A stretch of DNA of 64,000 nt from Pseudomonas sp. GV085. GTDB lineage: Bacteria; Pseudomonadota; Gammaproteobacteria; Pseudomonadales; Pseudomonadaceae. The DNA lies in the NCBI RefSeq assembly GCF_003050925.1, contig NZ_QAOV01000010.1, positions 124,001 through 188,000 on the forward strand, written 5' to 3'. The translations under genes were made by a program, and so were the position numbers. Of this stretch, positions 44,557 through 54,771 are shown piece after piece. The notes under the pieces are model-generated. The model worked only from the letters and a program-made list of their open reading frames with translations. It was not told the DNA's origin and ran no database searches. Position 1 is the first letter of the stretch. The number at the start of each line of letters is the position of its first letter.

Positions 44557-45384
44557 TTACGGCGCAAACGGCATCACGCGCTTGTGATGGGTCTTGTTGT
44601 ACGTATCGACGATGATATTGAACGCCTCTTCACGCACCGGGTTGCCATGCAGGAATGCATCGATCTCGGCATAAGTCACGCCGTGGGAGGCTTCGTCCGG
44701 TTTGCCGGGTGACAGGTCTTCCAGATCGGCGGTCGGGACTTTCTCCACCAGCGACTCCGGCGCGCCGAAGCTGCGGGCGATGGCGCGGACCTGGTTTTTC
44801 ACCAGGCCACTCAGTGGTGCCAGGTCGCAGGCGCCGTCACCGAATTTGGTGAAGAAACCCATCACCGCTTCCGCCGCGTGATCGGTGCCGATCACCAGGC
44901 CCTGGGTTGCGCCGGCGATGGTGTACTGGGCGACCATGCGCATGCGCGCCTTGGTGTTGCCGAGCACGAAGTCCACCGACACCGCATGTTTGCCTTCGAA
45001 GGCCGCCACTTCATTGGCCAGGGATTTGACCGCCGGGCCGATGTTCACGGTGTGGCGCTCGTCCGGTTTGATGAAGTCCACCGACGCCTGGGCGTCGTGC
45101 TCATCGAACTGGGTTTCGTAGGGCAGGCGCACGGCGATGAACTTATAGGCGGCATCACCGCTGCGCTGGCGCAGTTCACGGACGGCCCGTTGGGCCAGCA
45201 GGCCGGCGGTCAGGGAGTCGACACCGCCACTGATGCCCAGTACCAGGGTCTTGAGCCCGGAGTTGACCAGGCAGTCCTGAATGAAGGTCACCCGCCGGGC
45301 GACTTCGGCCTCAAGGGCGGCTTTGTCGGCGAATGGCGGCTGGACCTTGAGCTGTTCAGCAATCTCACGCTGTACGGCTTGCAT
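44557..45384 (-). CDS. nadE: NH3-dependent NAD+ synthetase
   Basis: Last step of NAD synthesis, amidating nicotinate adenine dinucleotide. 275 aa with the PP-loop LGISGGVDSLTAG, GTDHAAEAVMGFFTKFGDGACDLAPL and KVPTADLEDLSPGKPDE. No glutaminase domain, so ammonia is the donor. It lies 4 bases after pncB behind AAGGAG, making a two-gene NAD salvage operon. Confidence 0.97.
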   Translation of the reverse strand: MQAVQREIAEQLKVQPPFADKAALEAEVARRVTFIQDCLVNSGLKTLVLGISGGVDSLTAGLLAQRAVRELRQRSGDAAYKFIAVRLPYETQFDEHDAQASVDFIKPDERHTVNIGPAVKSLANEVAAFEGKHAVSVDFVLGNTKARMRMVAQYTIAGATQGLVIGTDHAAEAVMGFFTKFGDGACDLAPLSGLVKNQVRAIARSFGAPESLVEKVPTADLEDLSPGKPDEASHGVTYAEIDAFLHGNPVREEAFNIIVDTYNKTHHKRVMPFAP

Positions 45385-45388
45385 GAAT

Positions 45389-46615
45389 TCACTCCTTGTT
45401 TGATGTACTTGAAAGGGCGGCAGGAACCTGGAAAACGTGTCGCAGGTAAGCGACGAAATTCGGGTCTTTGCAGTGTGTCTTGCCTGGCTCGTCGGAGATC
45501 TTCGCCACCGGCTGGCCGTTGCAGGCGGCCATTTTAAGCACGATGTTCATCGGTTCGACACCCGGAATATCACAGGTCAGGTTGGTGCCGATGCCGAAGC
45601 TGACATTGATCCGACCGCGCAGCGCCCGGAATATCTCCAGGGACTTGGGCAGGGTCAGGCTGTCGGAGAACGTCAGTGTCTTGCTCATCGGGTCGATGCC
45701 GAGCTTGTGATAGTGGGCGATGGCTTTTTCCGCCCACAATACCGGATCGCCTGAATCGTGGCGCAAACCGTCGAAAAGCTTGGCGAAAAACAGATCGAAA
45801 TCGCCGAGGAAGGCATCAATGGTGATGCAGTCGGTCAGGGCAATCCCCAGCAGGCCACGGTATTCGCGGACCCAGCAATCGAGGGCGGCGATCTGGCTGT
45901 CGATCAGCCGTGGGCCGAGTTGCTGGTGCGCCATGATCCACTCGTGGGCCATGGTGCCCAGCGGTTTCATGTCCAGCTCCCGGGACAGATGCACGTTGCT
46001 GGTGCCGACGAAGCGTCCGGGGAAGTCATGCTTGAGCACATTCACCACTTCTTCCTGTACGCGATACGAGAAGCGACGGCGCGTGCCGAAATCGGCCACC
46101 TGCAATTCGGACAATTCATCGCTGCTGGCATTGGCACTCAGCCAGTCGAACTTGCGGTAGAGCTGCTCGCGGGCCTGCTCCAGTACGATTTCACGGTAGC
46201 GATAGCGGTTGCGCACCTCGCTGACCAGCGCCAGCAGCGGCACTTCGAACAGGATCACATGCAGCCAAGGGCCCCGCAGGCGGATAAACAGCTCACCGTT
46301 TTCGATGCCGGTGTGGATGTAGCGCAGGTTAAAGCGGAACAACCCGAGAAAGCGCAGGAAATCCGGCTTCAGGAAGCTGATGCGCTCCAGAAAGCTCAAT
46401 TGATCGGCGCTCAGGCTCAGTTCGGCCAAGCGCTCGATCTGGAAGCGGATTTCCGCCAGGTAGGGGCACAAGTCCTCGCTGTTGCGGCAACGAAACTCCC
46501 ATTCGACTTCGACGTTCGGGTAGTTGTGCAGCACCGCCTGCATCATCGTCAGTTTGTAGAAGTCGGTGTCGAGCAGGTTCTGCACGATGCGATCGGCAAA
46601 CACACTCTCGCTCAT
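45389..46615 (-). CDS. pncB: Nicotinate phosphoribosyltransferase
   Basis: Converts nicotinate and PRPP to nicotinate mononucleotide. 408 aa, starting MSESVFADRIVQNLLDTDFYKLTM, with the phosphorylatable-His region GTMAHEWIMAHQQLG and the phosphate-binding segment VSFGIGTNLTCDIPG. ATG 46615 follows CTGGAG and is preferred over 46651. Confidence 0.96.
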   Translation of the reverse strand: MSESVFADRIVQNLLDTDFYKLTMMQAVLHNYPNVEVEWEFRCRNSEDLCPYLAEIRFQIERLAELSLSADQLSFLERISFLKPDFLRFLGLFRFNLRYIHTGIENGELFIRLRGPWLHVILFEVPLLALVSEVRNRYRYREIVLEQAREQLYRKFDWLSANASSDELSELQVADFGTRRRFSYRVQEEVVNVLKHDFPGRFVGTSNVHLSRELDMKPLGTMAHEWIMAHQQLGPRLIDSQIAALDCWVREYRGLLGIALTDCITIDAFLGDFDLFFAKLFDGLRHDSGDPVLWAEKAIAHYHKLGIDPMSKTLTFSDSLTLPKSLEIFRALRGRINVSFGIGTNLTCDIPGVEPMNIVLKMAACNGQPVAKISDEPGKTHCKDPNFVAYLRHVFQVPAALSSTSNKE

Positions 46616-46715
46616 AACGGGAATCTCCAGCGTTGCAGCGGTATTGAACAATGGCGTTAGTGGCGCATATCAGTAGCAAGGAATGCCAGCGATTTTTTGG
46701 CCGCTGCAATTCCCC

Positions 46716-46804
46716 TGTGGGAGCGAGCCTGCTCGCGAATGCGGTTTGTCAGTCACATTGATGCTGGATGTGCCGACGCCTTCGCGAGCAGGCTCGCTCC
46801 CACA
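46716..46804. repeat. REP pair (GTGGGAGCGAGCCTGCTCGC variant)
   Basis: CTGTGGGAGCGAGCCTGCTC and its complement, about 50 bases apart. Shared with 58088-58151. Confidence 0.9.
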
Positions 46805-46820
46805 AGGAATGCGCCAAGGC

Positions 46821-47732
46821 TCAATGTTGTGGGGCATCCGGATTGTCGATCTGCTCCAGCATCCACTTCACGAAGTCCCGCACTTTGGGCACTTCCGCCG
46901 AGTGCTCCGGGTATGCAAGGTAATAGGCGTCCGTGCTGGGCATTGCATGCTGCCAGGGAATGACCAGCTTGCCGTCAGCCAGTTCCTCTTCCACTAGAAA
47001 GCGCGGTAGCAACGCCACGCCGCAACCGACCTGGGCGGCGCGGATGCACATGTAAAAGGTTTCGAAACGCGGACCGTGGTAGCTGTGCTCGGTGTGGTAG
47101 CCCTGATGCTCGAACCAGTCGTGCCAGGCCTGGGGGCGGGAGGCGTTTTGCAGCAGTACCAGATCGGACAGTTGCGTCGGATCGGTGAACGGTTGGGCAG
47201 GCAGGCTGCCCGGGGCGCATACCGGCACCAGCTCTTCGCCGAACAGCTTCAGGCATTCGGTGCCGGGTCGCGAGCCCTGGCCGAAGTAGAACGCCAGATC
47301 GCTGCGACCTTGCAACAGGTCGTCGGCCTCCTGTTCGCTGCACAGGTCCAGGTGGATCGACGGGTGCCGCAGACGCCAGCCTTTCAGGCGCGGCACCAGC
47401 CAGCGTGCGCCGAAGGTGGGAGGCGTCGAAACCCGCAGGACTTCTGTTTCGCCACCGTAGGAACGCAGGTAATGGGTCGACATCTCGACCTGCGTGAGGA
47501 TTTTTCGCACCTCAACCAGATACAGATCGCCCGCCGGCGTCATCTGCAGGCGGCGGCGCACCCGGCGAAACAGCAGGTGTTGCAACAGCTCTTCGAGTTG
47601 CGCAACCTGTTTGCTCACGGCGCTTTGGGTCAGGTTCAACTCTTCGGCGGCCCGGGTGAAGCTCAAGTGCCGGGTGACGGCCTCGAAGCACTGCAACGCA
47701 GCGATCGATGGCAAGTAGCGTTTATTCAGCAT
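46821..47732 (-). CDS. LysR-family regulator (GcvA-like)
   Basis: 303 aa. N-terminal winged helix with RHLSFTRAAEELNLTQSAVSKQVAQLEELL, then a periplasmic-binding-like effector domain. The start MLNKRYLPSIAALQCFEAV matches the GcvA subgroup; a longer reading from 47768 is less likely. It is divergent from amaB with 174 bases between starts, so it probably controls the amaB-amaA lysine/pipecolate genes; that is inference from position. Confidence 0.9.
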   Translation of the reverse strand: MLNKRYLPSIAALQCFEAVTRHLSFTRAAEELNLTQSAVSKQVAQLEELLQHLLFRRVRRRLQMTPAGDLYLVEVRKILTQVEMSTHYLRSYGGETEVLRVSTPPTFGARWLVPRLKGWRLRHPSIHLDLCSEQEADDLLQGRSDLAFYFGQGSRPGTECLKLFGEELVPVCAPGSLPAQPFTDPTQLSDLVLLQNASRPQAWHDWFEHQGYHTEHSYHGPRFETFYMCIRAAQVGCGVALLPRFLVEEELADGKLVIPWQHAMPSTDAYYLAYPEHSAEVPKVRDFVKWMLEQIDNPDAPQH

Positions 47733-47906
47733 GGGCGGTCCTTGGTTCTTGTTTCTTATTGCCAGCAATGCACAGCATGAATAAACGGAATGATATCTCT
47801 CTTAATGGTCGTTTGTTGAGTAACCTCCGGACAGCTAAAACTACAGGTCTGATCAGCCGTGAATTTCCGGCTGCACGTGTTCTGTCTTTTGCTTGAGGAG
47901 TGACCC

Positions 47907-49397
47907 ATGGTTGCCGCATTGCTTGATCGTCTAGGTGTGAACCCGGCCCTGTACCAGAATGGCAAAGTGCCGGTGCATTCGCCGATCGATGGCAGCAGGA
48001 TCGCTGCCGTGAACTGGGAAGGCGCTGCTGAAGTCGAGCAGCACATCAGTCGCGCAGATCATGCGTTCGAACTCTGGCGCAAGGTTCCGGCGCCGCGCCG
48101 TGGCGAACTGGTGCGACAACTGGGTGACATCCTGCGTGAATACAAGGCCGACCTCGGCGAGCTGGTGTCCTGGGAGGCTGGCAAGATCACCCAGGAAGGC
48201 CTGGGTGAAGTTCAGGAAATGATCGACATCTGCGACTTCGCCGTCGGTCTGTCGCGCCAGTTGTACGGCTTGACCATCGCCTCCGAGCGTCCAGGCCATC
48301 ACATGCGTGAAACCTGGCATCCGCTGGGCGTCGTCGGCGTGATCAGCGCATTCAACTTCCCGGTCGCGGTCTGGGCCTGGAACGCCACGCTGGCACTGGT
48401 CTGCGGCAACCCGGTGATCTGGAAACCGTCGGAAAAGACTCCACTGACCGCACTGGCTTGCCAGGCGCTGTTCGATCGTGTGCTGAAGAACTTCAGCGAT
48501 GCGCCACCGCACCTGAGCCAGGTGATCGTTGGCGGTCGCGATGCCGGCGAAGCCCTGGTCGATGATCCGCGTGTCGCGCTGGTCAGTGCCACCGGCAGCA
48601 CCCGCATGGGCCGTGAAGTGGCGCCGAAAATCGCCGCACGTTTCGCCCGTAGCATCCTGGAGCTGGGCGGCAACAACGCAATGATCCTCGGCCCAAGCGC
48701 CGACCTGGACATGGCCGTTCGCGCGATCCTGTTCAGTGCCGTCGGCACCGCCGGTCAGCGCTGCACCACCCTGCGTCGCCTGATTGCCCATGAGTCGGTA
48801 AAAGAAGAAATCGTCACCCGCCTGAAAGCCGCGTACTCGAAAGTACGTATCGGCCATCCGCTGGAAGGCAACCTGATCGGCCCGCTGATCGACAAGCAAA
48901 GCTTCGACAACATGCAGGACGCGCTGGAACAGGCCTTGAGCGAAGGCGGCCGGGTGTTTGGCGGTGAGCGTCAGCTGCAAGGCAAGTTCCCGAATGCCTA
49001 CTACGTGTCGCCGGCCATCGTCGAAATGCCGGAGCAGAGCGATGTGGTGTGCCACGAAACCTTCGCCCCGATCCTGTACGTGGTTGGCTACAGCGATTTC
49101 CAGGAAGCCCTGCGCCTGAACAACGCCGTACCACAAGGCCTGTCCTCGTGCATCTTCACCACCGACGTGCGTGAAGCCGAGCAGTTCATGTCGGCGGTGG
49201 GCAGCGACTGTGGCATCGCCAACGTCAATATCGGCCCGAGCGGCGCTGAAATCGGTGGTGCATTTGGTGGCGAGAAAGAAACCGGCGGTGGTCGTGAATC
49301 CGGCTCCGATGCATGGCGCGGCTACATGCGCCGCCAGACCAACACCGTGAACTATTCGCTGGAGTTGCCGTTGGCGCAGGGTATTACGTTCGATTGA
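47907..49397 (+). CDS. amaB: Aldehyde dehydrogenase, probable L-alpha-aminoadipate semialdehyde/piperideine-6-carboxylate dehydrogenase
   Basis: 496 aa of the ALDH7-like group. Nucleophile Cys286 in TAGQRCTTLRR, general base Glu252 in ILELGGNNA, and the ALDH7 ending GGAFGGEKETGGGRESGSDAW. In P. putida AmaB oxidises aminoadipate semialdehyde to L-2-aminoadipate in pipecolate/lysine breakdown. Start ATG 47907 after TTGAGGAG. A REP pair lies between it and amaA, but the two form one functional pair. Confidence 0.9.
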   Translation: MVAALLDRLGVNPALYQNGKVPVHSPIDGSRIAAVNWEGAAEVEQHISRADHAFELWRKVPAPRRGELVRQLGDILREYKADLGELVSWEAGKITQEGLGEVQEMIDICDFAVGLSRQLYGLTIASERPGHHMRETWHPLGVVGVISAFNFPVAVWAWNATLALVCGNPVIWKPSEKTPLTALACQALFDRVLKNFSDAPPHLSQVIVGGRDAGEALVDDPRVALVSATGSTRMGREVAPKIAARFARSILELGGNNAMILGPSADLDMAVRAILFSAVGTAGQRCTTLRRLIAHESVKEEIVTRLKAAYSKVRIGHPLEGNLIGPLIDKQSFDNMQDALEQALSEGGRVFGGERQLQGKFPNAYYVSPAIVEMPEQSDVVCHETFAPILYVVGYSDFQEALRLNNAVPQGLSSCIFTTDVREAEQFMSAVGSDCGIANVNIGPSGAEIGGAFGGEKETGGGRESGSDAWRGYMRRQTNTVNYSLELPLAQGITFD

Positions 49398-49421
49398 TTC
49401 TCTAATCGAACAACATTCCCT

Positions 49422-49521
49422 TGTAGGAGCGAGCTCGCTCGCGAAAAACGTCAGGACAACGCGTTTATGCAGCAAGCACGCGTTATCGTTGACGTCCATC
49501 GCGAGCAAGCTCGCTCCTACA
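49422..49521. repeat. REP pair (GGAGCGAGCTCGCTCGC variant)
   Basis: TGTAGGAGCGAGCTCGCTCG at the left and TCGCGAGCAAGCTCGCTCCT at the right, between amaB and amaA. Confidence 0.88.
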
Positions 49522-49550
49522 GTTTGTTAGGTTTCTGTTGGAGTCTGGCA

Positions 49551-50834
49551 ATGCCGTTACGCGAAGAGTGTCTGTGGGAAAAACTGACGCCGCAAAGGCC
49601 GGACAATTCGGCCCTCAAGGGGGAGGTCAAAGTGGATGTCTGCGTCATCGGCGCCGGTTTTACCGGTTTGTCGGCGGCGGTGCATCTGCTGGAACAAGGC
49701 AAGACCGTTTGTGTGCTGGAGGCCCATCGCGCCGGCCACGGTGGTTCAGGGCGTAACGTCGGGCTGGTCAACGCCGGGATGTGGATTCCACCGGACGAGA
49801 TCGAAGCCGGGTTTGGCACGCAAGTCGGCAGTCAGCTCAACCGCATGCTGGGTGCGGCACCATCCCTGGTGTTCAGCCTGGTGGACAAGTACGACATCGA
49901 TTGCCAGTTGCGCCGCGAAGGCACGCTGCACATGGCGCACAACGCCCGTGGGGAAGCCGACTTGCGCAGTCGTGAAGAACAATGGAAACGCCGCGGGGCG
50001 CCGGTGGAATTGCTCACTGGCCAGGCCTGCGAACAAGCGACGGGCACGAAAAAGATCGCCGCCGCGCTGCTCGATCGCCGCGCCGGCACGCTCAACCCGA
50101 TGGCCTACACCACGGGGCTGGCCAAAGCGACCATCGGCCTGGGCGGTCAATTGTTCGATCATTCCCCGGTCACCCGACTCGAACGTCAGGGCCAGCGTTG
50201 GTCAGTGCAAACCGCCCAGGGTTCGGTCATGGCTGAGAAAGTGGTGATTGCCTCCAATGCCTACACCGAAGGCGACTGGACGGAGCTGCGGCGCAATTTC
50301 TTCCCTGGGTATTACTACCAGGTGGCTTCGGCCCCGCTGACTGAAGAGGCTGCCCGGCAAATTCTTCCCGGCGGCCAGGGTTCCTGGGACACCCGCCAGG
50401 TATTGAGCAGTATTCGTCGGGATAAAGACGGACGCCTGCTGCTGGGCAGTCTCGGTAATGGCAATCAGAAACCGGCCTGGTTTCTCAAGGCCTGGGCCGA
50501 CCGGGTACAGCAACACTATTTCCCGTACCTCAAACCGGTGGAGTGGGAGTGCACCTGGACCGGTTGCATCGCCTTTACCCCCGATCATTTGATGCGCCTG
50601 TTCGAACCAGCGCCCGGTTTGGTGGCAGTCACCGGCTACAACGGGCGGGGCGTGACCACGGGAACGGTGGTCGGCAAGGCCTTCGCCGATTACCTGTGTA
50701 ACGGAAATCCTCAAGCGCTACCGATTCCTTTCGCGCCCATGCAGCCATTGGCCGGGGTGGGGTTGCGCAGCTGTCTGTATGAGGCGGGATTCTCGCTGTA
50801 TCACGCAGGCCAGTGCCTGCGGATCGTGATCTGA
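49551..50834 (+). CDS. amaA: FAD-dependent oxidoreductase, probable L-pipecolate oxidase
   Basis: 427-aa DAO-family flavoprotein with the dinucleotide motif DVCVIGAGFTGLSAAVHLLEQG near residue 30, a GSGRNVGLVNAGMW segment and a C-terminal VAVTGYNGRGVTTGTVVGKA flavin-contact motif. With AmaB next door it is the expected enzyme that oxidises L-pipecolate to piperideine-6-carboxylate. ATG 49551 follows TTGGAG; an earlier in-frame start would lie in the REP pair. Confidence 0.9.
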   Translation: MPLREECLWEKLTPQRPDNSALKGEVKVDVCVIGAGFTGLSAAVHLLEQGKTVCVLEAHRAGHGGSGRNVGLVNAGMWIPPDEIEAGFGTQVGSQLNRMLGAAPSLVFSLVDKYDIDCQLRREGTLHMAHNARGEADLRSREEQWKRRGAPVELLTGQACEQATGTKKIAAALLDRRAGTLNPMAYTTGLAKATIGLGGQLFDHSPVTRLERQGQRWSVQTAQGSVMAEKVVIASNAYTEGDWTELRRNFFPGYYYQVASAPLTEEAARQILPGGQGSWDTRQVLSSIRRDKDGRLLLGSLGNGNQKPAWFLKAWADRVQQHYFPYLKPVEWECTWTGCIAFTPDHLMRLFEPAPGLVAVTGYNGRGVTTGTVVGKAFADYLCNGNPQALPIPFAPMQPLAGVGLRSCLYEAGFSLYHAGQCLRIVI

Positions 50835-50890
50835 AGGTTGATTTTTGCAGTGGGAAGCGGCGCTTTTTCGATCTGCGGCTAGCCTGTAGT

Positions 50891-51059
50891 GGTGCGGGTT
50901 GTAGCAGTCCCGCACCAGCAGTGTGCACTTCGGTGACGCACGATGTTACAGGCTGGTTGCACGTCGTTTAAAGCCGCGGTTGCAATGATGGCGCAGGCGG
51001 GTTGCGCCTCAAAAAAATAATGGTTCTACCTTCCGCGGTTTAGACGGTTGCACGCCCAA
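50891..51059 (+). promoter_or_regulatory. Upstream regulatory region of braC
   Basis: The 363-base interval between amaA and braC has no gene. It holds a dyad GGTGCGGG/CCCGCACC (50891-50916) and four direct GGTTGC(A/G) repeats beginning at 50955, 50978, 51000 and 51046. Their steps of 23, 22 and 46 bases place them on about the same face of the helix. They lie 80-170 bases upstream of the sigma-54 element, where enhancer-binding proteins act. Confidence 0.45.
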
Positions 51060-51125
51060 TGAAAATGGGCCCGAAACAGTCGAAATAACAAGAAAGCAGC
51101 GACTTTTTTCAGAATAAAAAACCGA

Positions 51126-51141
51126 TGGCACGGCCCTTGCT
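51126..51141 (+). promoter_or_regulatory. Sigma-54 promoter of braC
   Basis: TGGCACGGCCCTTGCT matches the -24/-12 consensus TGGCACG-N4-TTGCT at all defined positions and has GG-N10-GC spacing. Confidence 0.85.
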
Positions 51142-51197
51142 CTGAGCATTCAGTGAAGTCGCAGTGCCAATTAAAAAAAACCATGGAGCACCACCTC

Positions 51198-52331
51198 ATG
51201 TCCCAGACGTTTTACAAGAAAGGCTTTCTGGCCCTCGCAGTGGCAACTGCGCTGGGTGTTTCTGCGTTTGCTCAGGCTGACATCAAGATCGGCGTAGCGG
51301 GACCAATGACAGGCGCCAACGCGGCATTTGGCGAACAGTACATGAAGGGTGCACAGGCGGCGGCCGACGCGGTCAACGCAGCGGGCGGCGTGAACGGGGA
51401 AAAAATCGTACTGGTCAAGGGCGATGACGCCTGCGAACCGAAGCAGGCCGTGACAGTCGCCAAGGACCTGACCGAAAAGAAAGTCGTTGGTGTGGTAGGC
51501 CATTTCTGCTCCTCGTCGACCATCCCGGCCTCCGAGATCTACGACGAAGCCGGCATCATCACGATCACCCCGGGTTCCACCAACCCCAAGGTCACCGAGC
51601 GCGGCCTGAGTGCCATGTTCCGCATGTGCGGGCGTGACGACCAGCAAGGTATCGTGGCTGGCGACTATGTCGTCGACGTGCTCAAGGGCAAGAAAGTCGC
51701 CGTACTGCACGACAAGGACACCTACGGTCAGGGTCTGGCGGACGCCACCAAGGCTCAGTTGGAAAAACGCGGCGTGAAGCCTGTGCTGTACGAGGGTCTG
51801 ACCCGCGGCGAGAAAGACTTCAGTGCCGTCGTCACCAAGATCCGTGCGGCCGGTGCCGACGTAGTCTACTTCGGCGGCTTGCACCCGGAAGCCGGTCCAC
51901 TGGTTCGGCAGCTGCGTGAACAGGGCCTCAAAGACGTCAAGTTCATGTCCGATGACGGCATCGTGACTGACGAACTGGTGACCACCGCCGGTGGCCCACA
52001 GAACGTTGATGGCGTACTGATGACCTTCGGCGCCGACCCACGCCTGCTGCCAGACAGCAAGACCGTGGTAGACGCTTTCCGCAAGGCCGGCACCGAACCT
52101 GAAGGCTACACCCTGTACGCCTACGCATCGGTCCAGACCCTCGCTGCCGCCTTCAACGGCGCCAAGTCCAACAAGGGCGAAGACGCTGCTGCCTGGCTGA
52201 AGAAGAACCCGGTCAAGACCGTCATGGGCGAGAAGACCTGGGACAGCAAGGGTGACCTGAAAGTCTCCGACTACGTGGTTTACCAGTGGGACAAGGAAGG
52301 CAAATACCACCAGCTGGAAACACAGAAGTAA
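51198..52331 (+). CDS. braC: Branched-chain amino acid ABC transporter, periplasmic binding protein
   Basis: Binds Leu/Ile/Val (and Ala/Thr in P. aeruginosa). 377 aa; signal peptide ending SAFAQA before DIKIGVAGPMTGANAAFGEQY, then the type I periplasmic-binding fold. ATG 51198 follows GGAGCA; two upstream in-frame starts are rejected, one because it contains this ribosome-binding site. First gene of braCDEFG. Confidence 0.95.
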   Translation: MSQTFYKKGFLALAVATALGVSAFAQADIKIGVAGPMTGANAAFGEQYMKGAQAAADAVNAAGGVNGEKIVLVKGDDACEPKQAVTVAKDLTEKKVVGVVGHFCSSSTIPASEIYDEAGIITITPGSTNPKVTERGLSAMFRMCGRDDQQGIVAGDYVVDVLKGKKVAVLHDKDTYGQGLADATKAQLEKRGVKPVLYEGLTRGEKDFSAVVTKIRAAGADVVYFGGLHPEAGPLVRQLREQGLKDVKFMSDDGIVTDELVTTAGGPQNVDGVLMTFGADPRLLPDSKTVVDAFRKAGTEPEGYTLYAYASVQTLAAAFNGAKSNKGEDAAAWLKKNPVKTVMGEKTWDSKGDLKVSDYVVYQWDKEGKYHQLETQK

Positions 52332-52363
52332 GGGCTGACTCAATCGGGTGCCCTCCAGATCCC

Positions 52364-52455
52364 TTGCAGGAGCGGGCTTGCCTACGAAGGCGGACATGCA
52401 GACGACAACCTGGTCGAATGTTCAACCGCTTTCGCTGGCAAGCCAGCTCCTACAG
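52364..52455. repeat. REP-like pair in the braC-braD gap
   Basis: TTGCAGGAGCGGGCTTGCCT at the left and TGGCAAGCCAGCTCCTACA at the right: a third, less regular REP type. It may stabilise braC mRNA relative to the membrane genes, as REPs often do after binding-protein genes. Confidence 0.75.
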
Positions 52456-52569
52456 GGGGCGGTGGTGGCCTGCCTGATCGTGGCTGACATTGCTCCGACG
52501 TAAATCTGTATTTTCCTTAGAAGAACCGCACAGCCACATGTGCAGGTTCTCATTGCGTGAGATTGCGTT

Positions 52570-53484
<915 letters not shown>

Positions 53485-53487
53485 GCG

Positions 53488-54771
53488 ATGTCTTCAACCA
53501 CTGAAAAAACCATTGATATCAAAAGAAGCCTGGTTGACGCGATTCTTGCCGGCCTCGTGGCCCTGATTGTGTTCGGCCCGATTGTCGGCATCGTCCTCGA
53601 CGGCTACGGCTTCAACTTGCAGCCCACTCGCGTGGCCTGGATTGTCGCTATTGTCATGGCCGGTCGTTTTGCCTTGAGCCTGTTCCTGCAAACCCCAAAG
53701 GGCCTGAGAATTCTCGAGGGCTTTGAAACCACCGGCTCCGGGGTTCATGTACTGGCGCCTGACTACAAATCCCGGTTGCGCTGGATCATCCCGCTGCTGA
53801 TTGTCATCGCCGTGGTGTTCCCGTTTTTCTCCAACTCCTACCTGCTGGGCGTGGTCATCCTCGGGCTGATCTACGTATTGCTGGGGCTGGGTTTGAACAT
53901 TGTGGTCGGCCTGGCCGGCCTGCTCGACCTGGGTTACGTGGCGTTCTACGCCATCGGCGCCTACGGCCTGGCGCTCGGTTATCAATACCTGGGGTTGGGT
54001 TTCTGGACGGTGTTGCCACTGGCGGCGATCACCGCCGGCCTGGCCGGTTGCATCCTCGGTTTCCCGGTGCTGCGCCTGCACGGTGACTACCTGGCGATCG
54101 TGACCCTGGGCTTCGGTGAAATCATTCGGTTGATCCTCAATAACTGGCTGTCCCTGACCGGCGGCCCGAATGGCATGGCAGCGCCGTTGCCAACCTTCTT
54201 CGGCATCGAGTTCGGAAAAAGGGCGAAAGAAGGCGGGGTGCCGTTCCATGAGTTCTTCGGTATCGCCTACAACCCTGACGTGAAGTACTACTTCATCTAC
54301 GCCGTGTTGTTCCTGGTGGTCCTGGCCGTGCTGCACATCAAGCATCGCCTGACCCGCATGCCTGTCGGCCGCGCCTGGGAAGCCCTGCGCGAAGACGAAA
54401 TTGCCTGCCGCTCCATGGGCCTGAACCACGTACTGGTCAAGCTCTCGGCATTCACCATCGGTGCTTCGACTGCCGGGCTGGCCGGAGTGTTCTTCGCCAC
54501 TTACCAGGGCTTCGTCAATCCGACGTCGTTCACTTTCTTTGAGTCGGCGCTGATCCTTGCCATCGTAGTACTCGGCGGCATGGGCTCGACCATAGGTGTC
54601 GTCATCGCGGCATTCGTGCTGACCGTGGCTCCGGAACTGCTGCGTGGCTTCGCCGAATACCGCGTGCTGCTGTTCGGCATCCTGATGGTATTGATGATGA
54701 TCTGGCGACCGCGCGGCCTGATTCGGATCAGCCGTACCGGTGTGACCCCGCGTAAAGGAGTAGCGCCATGA
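53488..54771 (+). CDS. braE: Branched-chain amino acid ABC transporter permease (LivM type)
   Basis: 427-aa permease. An N-terminal extra TM pair precedes the conserved GLNIVVGLAGLLDLGYVAFYAIGAY segment. The cytoplasmic loop contacting the ATPases has RAWEALREDEIACRSMGLN. The stop overlaps braF by 4 bases. Confidence 0.95.
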   Translation: MSSTTEKTIDIKRSLVDAILAGLVALIVFGPIVGIVLDGYGFNLQPTRVAWIVAIVMAGRFALSLFLQTPKGLRILEGFETTGSGVHVLAPDYKSRLRWIIPLLIVIAVVFPFFSNSYLLGVVILGLIYVLLGLGLNIVVGLAGLLDLGYVAFYAIGAYGLALGYQYLGLGFWTVLPLAAITAGLAGCILGFPVLRLHGDYLAIVTLGFGEIIRLILNNWLSLTGGPNGMAAPLPTFFGIEFGKRAKEGGVPFHEFFGIAYNPDVKYYFIYAVLFLVVLAVLHIKHRLTRMPVGRAWEALREDEIACRSMGLNHVLVKLSAFTIGASTAGLAGVFFATYQGFVNPTSFTFFESALILAIVVLGGMGSTIGVVIAAFVLTVAPELLRGFAEYRVLLFGILMVLMMIWRPRGLIRISRTGVTPRKGVAP

